Origin: Numida meleagris
Taxonomy: Eukaryota; Chordata; Aves; Galliformes; Numididae
Reading direction: 5' to 3'
Assembly: GCF_002078875.1 (NCBI RefSeq)
Contig: NC_034414.1
Coordinates: forward strand, 16,957,428 to 17,021,427
Length of the DNA: 64,000 bases
Shown: positions 61,801 to 64,000 of the stretch, piece by piece
How the letters are laid out: each line of letters opens with the position of its first letter
Position numbering within the stretch: position 1 is the first letter of the stretch
Program-made: the position numbers and the translations under genes
The notes under the pieces: generated by a model
Seen by the model: only the letters and a program-made list of their open reading frames with translations
What the model was told of the DNA's origin: nothing
Databases searched by the model: none

Positions 61801-62554
61801 TCCGCACTCACAGTGTTGTGCGTGATCCTGGGGATGCTGCTGTGCCTGGCCCTGGCCGCCCTGGCTGTGCAGGCACACCGCACACGGGCCCAGTGCCAAG
61901 GTGGGCACTGCTCTGGCGGTCCCCCACCACGGGGCAGCACCTTGGAGACATCGGGGACACCGGTGCCATGCGTGCTGCCTTGCAGGCCCCAGCAAGGATG
62001 CTGCCTCCGAGGTTGTGTATGAGGAGCTTGACTACAGCCTGATGCCCGAGTACCAGGAGGTGCCCAGCCACACAGGTGGGAGCAGGATGTTCCCCACGGT
62101 CTGGGGCTGTCCCCATCCCCTATCAAGTCCCCAACACCCTTCCTCCCCTCCAGGCTCCCTGTCCCATGGCTCAGGAACAAAGCTGTCAAATCACAGCAGG
62201 GATGGCACTGAGGAGAATGACCTCCAGGTGTCCCCAGGTAGGGGCACAGGCACAGAGGTGCACAGTGCGGACAGAAAGGCACCGGGCACCCATTTGAGGG
62301 GACATAGACAAACAGTGCTGATGGGGAGGCGAGGGCATGCAGCCCCTCCTGGCTGTGTCCTCACCACCGGCCCCTCCGTGCCTTTCACAGACCCCTCTGC
62401 CCAGCCCCAGCACAGACCCTCGCATGGCTATGACGATGCTATGGCTGTGCCAGAGGTGTACCCCTCTCCCCACACCAGGGATGTCCTGGCACAGCCCTCC
62501 GATGACACGGGCTATGACGACATTGGTGTCAGCGCCCTGGGGACATCTCTGTGA
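58771..62554 (+). CDS. Type I membrane receptor with seven group-B SRCR domains (WC1/SCART/CD163-like)
   Basis: A scavenger receptor cysteine-rich membrane protein, probably of T cells or myeloid cells. Exons: 58771-58825, 58938-59255, 59330-59644, 59724-60026, 60125-60439, 60517-60831, 60902-61210, 61287-61637, 61754-61900, 61986-62075, 62154-62237, 62391-62554. They total 2766 nt, giving 921 residues. Every intron is phase 1 and only 70-153 nt long. Order: signal peptide, seven SRCR domains each in one exon (residues 19-761), a transmembrane helix (VLCVILGMLLCLALAALAV), and a tail with YEELDYSL, GYDDAM and GYDDIG tyrosine motifs. Single-exon domains with up to eight Cys define group B. Domains 2 and 5 lack the C2-C7 pair. 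The YEELDY and GYDD tail motifs resemble WC1/SCART proteins; human CD5 and CD6 have three domains, so they fit less well. Confidence 0.93.
58938..59255 (+). CDS. SRCR domain 1 exon (residues 19-125)
   Basis: Eight cysteines (GRCAGR, GSVCTY, VVCRQLGCG, LYCRGN, VQDCSH, HFCGHE, VICT): a complete group-B domain. Acceptor CCCACAG, donor GTGAGC. Confidence 0.93.
59330..59644 (+). CDS. SRCR domain 2 exon (residues 125-230), C2 and C7 missing
   Basis: Six cysteines only. C2 is Tyr (GTVYDDAW) and no C7 is present; the C7 region instead holds two N-glycosylation sequons (YNATRDFNAT). C1, C3-C6 and C8 are intact. Confidence 0.92.
59724..60026 (+). CDS. SRCR domain 3 exon (residues 230-331)
   Basis: Eight cysteines (SACSGR, SICHSH, VVCRELGCG, FECNGT, SACTR, QNCSQ, IICS). 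Donor GTAAGC. Confidence 0.92.
60125..60439 (+). CDS. SRCR domain 4 exon (residues 331-436)
   Basis: Eight cysteines (SGCDGR, PLCATAW, VLCRHLGCG, LSCSGS, GECPVE, PPCPHG, VNCS). Acceptor CTCTGCTGCAG, donor GTGGGT. Confidence 0.92.
60517..60831 (+). CDS. SRCR domain 5 exon (residues 436-541), C2 and C7 missing
   Basis: Six cysteines. C2 is Ser (ARVSVGLW) and C7 is absent (TATEPSHNPKELSIAC). The same pair is lost as in domain 2. Two sequons are present (DNGT, CNTS). Confidence 0.92.
60902..61210 (+). CDS. SRCR domain 6 exon (residues 541-644)
   Basis: Eight cysteines (GRCAGR, GTVCQD, VVCRQLGCG, GVCSGV, WHCPAP, HGCRRG, AVCS). Its start is close to that of domain 1 (RLRLAGG versus LRLVDGG). Confidence 0.92.
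61287..61637 (+). CDS. SRCR domain 7 exon plus membrane-proximal stalk (residues 644-761)
   Basis: Eight cysteines (SRCRGH, GRVCAN, AVCHQLGCG, VSCEEG, WRCPSA, QECDPT, IACDQ), then a hydrophilic stalk (DTRDRSEATSPAP). The donor is GTAGCA, weaker than the others. Confidence 0.88.
61754..61900 (+). CDS. SRCR receptor transmembrane exon (residues 761-810)
   Basis: Encodes a short stalk, the helix SALTVLCVILGMLLCLALAA and the basic stop-transfer AHRTRAQCQ. Acceptor GCTGCCCCACAG, donor GTGGGC. Confidence 0.9.
61986..62075 (+). CDS. SRCR receptor cytoplasmic exon 1 (residues 810-840)
   Basis: Encodes VVYEELDYSLMPEYQEV: two overlapping YxxL motifs and a third Tyr, suited to endocytic sorting or Src-kinase phosphorylation. 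Acceptor TGCCTTGCAG, donor GTGGGA. Confidence 0.88.
62154..62237 (+). CDS. SRCR receptor cytoplasmic exon 2 (residues 840-868)
   Basis: 84 nt encoding SHGSGTKLSNHSRDGTEEND and LQVSP, a hydrophilic spacer. Phase 1 at both ends, so it could be skipped without frameshift. Donor GTAGGG. Confidence 0.8.
62391..62554 (+). CDS. SRCR receptor last exon (residues 868-921)
   Basis: Encodes HGYDDAMAVPEVY and DDTGYDDIGVSALGTSL, with two GYDD tyrosine motifs of the WC1/SCART type, and the stop TGA at 62552-62554. Confidence 0.88.
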
Positions 62555-62759
62555 GCAGGCCCTGGGCACATGGCTGGAAGATGGACTTCTGTCCCAAAGA
62601 TGGGTTGGCTCTGGCCTTGGCAGCATCACCTCTCCCTGCCTGGCGCTGCAGAACAGCAGCAAACTGCTCCATTCTCCTTGCTGCACCTGCAACACAACAG
62701 CTTGTCAGCTTTTTCAAAATTATTTTCTGTAACTCTTTCCTTATGAGTATCACTTCTTT

Positions 62760-62765
62760 ATTAAA
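62760..62765 (+). terminator. SRCR receptor poly(A) signal
   Basis: ATTAAA, the common variant hexamer, about 205 nt after the stop codon. Confidence 0.7.
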
Positions 62766-63015
62766 ACCCCAAATCTGTGTGGAAACTGACTTCCAGCCTT
62801 GGCTCCTCTACCTGAGTCCATCCCTCAGGGGTGTTGGGCAAAACTGGATTACAGAGACATCCTCATTGGCTCTGGGCTCTGGGGAAACAAAGGAAAGAGT
62901 GGGAAAGCTCATGGAGATGAGGTGGGATGGCTCCCAGGACTGCTGCACTGCAGTGGAAGGATAACAAGGACCGCATGTCCCACAGGCACACAGGTGCAGG
63001 CACGCTGCCATACAC

Positions 63016-63155
63016 TGTGGTTCCACCCGGCAGGCAGCTGAGCAGCACCCGGCCGTTCGCTCACTGCGCCCCTGCCCCCAGTGTGCGGTGGGGGAGAGAG
63101 CTGTAAACAAACTCGTGGGGCGACATACAAACGGAAAAGGACAGAAAAGGAAAAC
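63016..63155 (-). mobile_element. Avian ERV LTR fragment
   Basis: Reverse-oriented piece of what looks like the same LTR family as 45276-45787: TGTGGTTCCACCCGGCAGGC, CCGTTCGCTCACTGC, GTGGGGGAGAGAGCTG and ACAGAAAAGGAAAACAG in the expected order. About 140 bp, truncated. Confidence 0.65.
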
Positions 63156-63199
63156 AGTTACAGACATTCAGATGATAACAGTACATGGATGTATCTCCT

Positions 63200-63367
63200 C
63201 ACAAATCCACAGCCTTTTCACAGATGTTTTGATAAGCAAACCGGAGTAAGCTGACTCTCACCCTGCGCTTGCTGGTAGGATCTCCTCTTCTGAGGACACC
63301 TCTGTTGTGGGTGGGAAGAGGACACATGGTAAAGAGCTCCCTCTGAAACAAGAGACATCGTATAAGG
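63200..63367. repeat. Dispersed ~170-bp direct repeat, copy B
   Basis: Partner of copy A at 57316-57484, on the other side of the SRCR gene. On the - strand it reads ELFTMCPLPTHNRGVLRRGD and continues open, between an AG acceptor-like TTGTTTCAG and a GTGAGAGT donor-like site. Confidence 0.85.
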
Positions 63368-63373
63368 GACAAT

Positions 63374-64000
63374 CAGACAAGCCAAAGGCTCCACAGTGTC
63401 TTGAAGGTGGCTGCAGGTCATACCCAGTTTAACCTTCACACATAGAGGCAGAGAGGAAACATATCCATAAAAATGCTGTGAGAAACTAGCAGTTGTTTCC
63501 CCAGAACATGTACCGCGATAATGGAGGAACAAATAAGCACAGCCCACAGGTCTTAGAAGAAACCACTAATCCCTTTCACTGGGGGTTCTGGGGAGGAAGG
63601 GCTTTCTGAAGGAGTCTTCCTCACACTGCCCTTCACAGACACAGAGCTGGGAGACCTTGAGGCCCACCATGAACAGCTGTGGCATGAGGACGGTCCTTCC
63701 CCACCTGCTTTGTGCCCTGCTCCCATCCAGTCTCCTCTCCCCCTGTGCTCAGCCCTGGCTCCTGTCAGGAGAGGGGCCGCACTCCCTTCTTACAGTTCTC
63801 AAGGGTAAGGACAGGAGGCAACAGGCACAAAGGGAAACACGGGAAGTTCCCTTTACCCATATCACACAACAGTTGTTTAGCACGAGGGATGCCAGGCCCT
63901 GCAGCAGTATGTCTGCGAAGCTCCATGCTCTGAGACATAGAAACCTGACAGTGTGTTTTTGTGGGCCCTGCTCAAGCAGTGGGGTTGCACTGTTCCATCC
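63374..64000. other. Unannotated downstream flank
   Basis: No exon, repeat or RNA gene was recognised in this last stretch. Confidence 0.5.

Overview
This is vertebrate nuclear DNA, almost certainly from a bird and most likely a galliform such as chicken. The reasons are large spliced genes with GT-AG introns, CpG-island promoters, several truncated CR1 LINE copies, a full-length avian-type solo LTR, and protein sequences that match avian ferritin H and bestrophin-1 as I recall them. There are no prokaryotic features. The gene order FADS2 - RAB3IL1 - BEST1 - FTH1 is the order known on human 11q12, but FADS3, which sits between FADS2 and RAB3IL1 in mammals, is not seen here.

Layout: (1) 147-864, the last two coding exons of a front-end fatty acid desaturase (FADS2-like, + strand), followed by its 3' UTR. 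(2) About 2-10.2 kb, intergenic, with CR1 fragments and a CA microsatellite. (3) 12.3-25.7 kb, RAB3IL1 on the - strand: ten coding exons whose summed length is an exact multiple of three (375 codons plus stop). The first exon is tentative and lies in a CpG island. (4) 26-33.4 kb, intergenic, with CR1 pieces. (5) 33.5-43.1 kb, BEST1 on the + strand: nine coding exons, 763 residues, with a long single-exon cytoplasmic tail. (6) 43.7-48.3 kb, FTH1 on the - strand, four exons and 182 residues, with an iron-responsive element in the 5' UTR, a TATA box and two TGACTCAGC elements upstream. It is tail-to-tail with BEST1. (7) 48.6-58.6 kb, intergenic. (8) 58.77-62.78 kb, a very compact twelve-exon gene on the + strand for a 921-residue type I membrane receptor with seven group-B SRCR domains (WC1/SCART/CD163-like). 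(9) 62.8-64 kb, an LTR fragment and the second copy of a ~170-bp repeat that also lies 1.3 kb upstream of the SRCR gene.

The genes do not form one pathway. FADS2 (polyunsaturated fatty acid synthesis), RAB3IL1 (Rab exchange factor), BEST1 (calcium-activated chloride channel) and FTH1 (iron storage) are an old conserved neighbourhood. The SRCR receptor is probably an immune-cell gene and may be one unit of a tandem family that continues beyond the window. Its most unusual feature is the coordinated loss of one disulfide cysteine pair (C2 and C7) in domains 2 and 5 but in no other domain. All exon coordinates were read by eye from splice consensus and homology. Family names rest on remembered family sequences, not on a database search.
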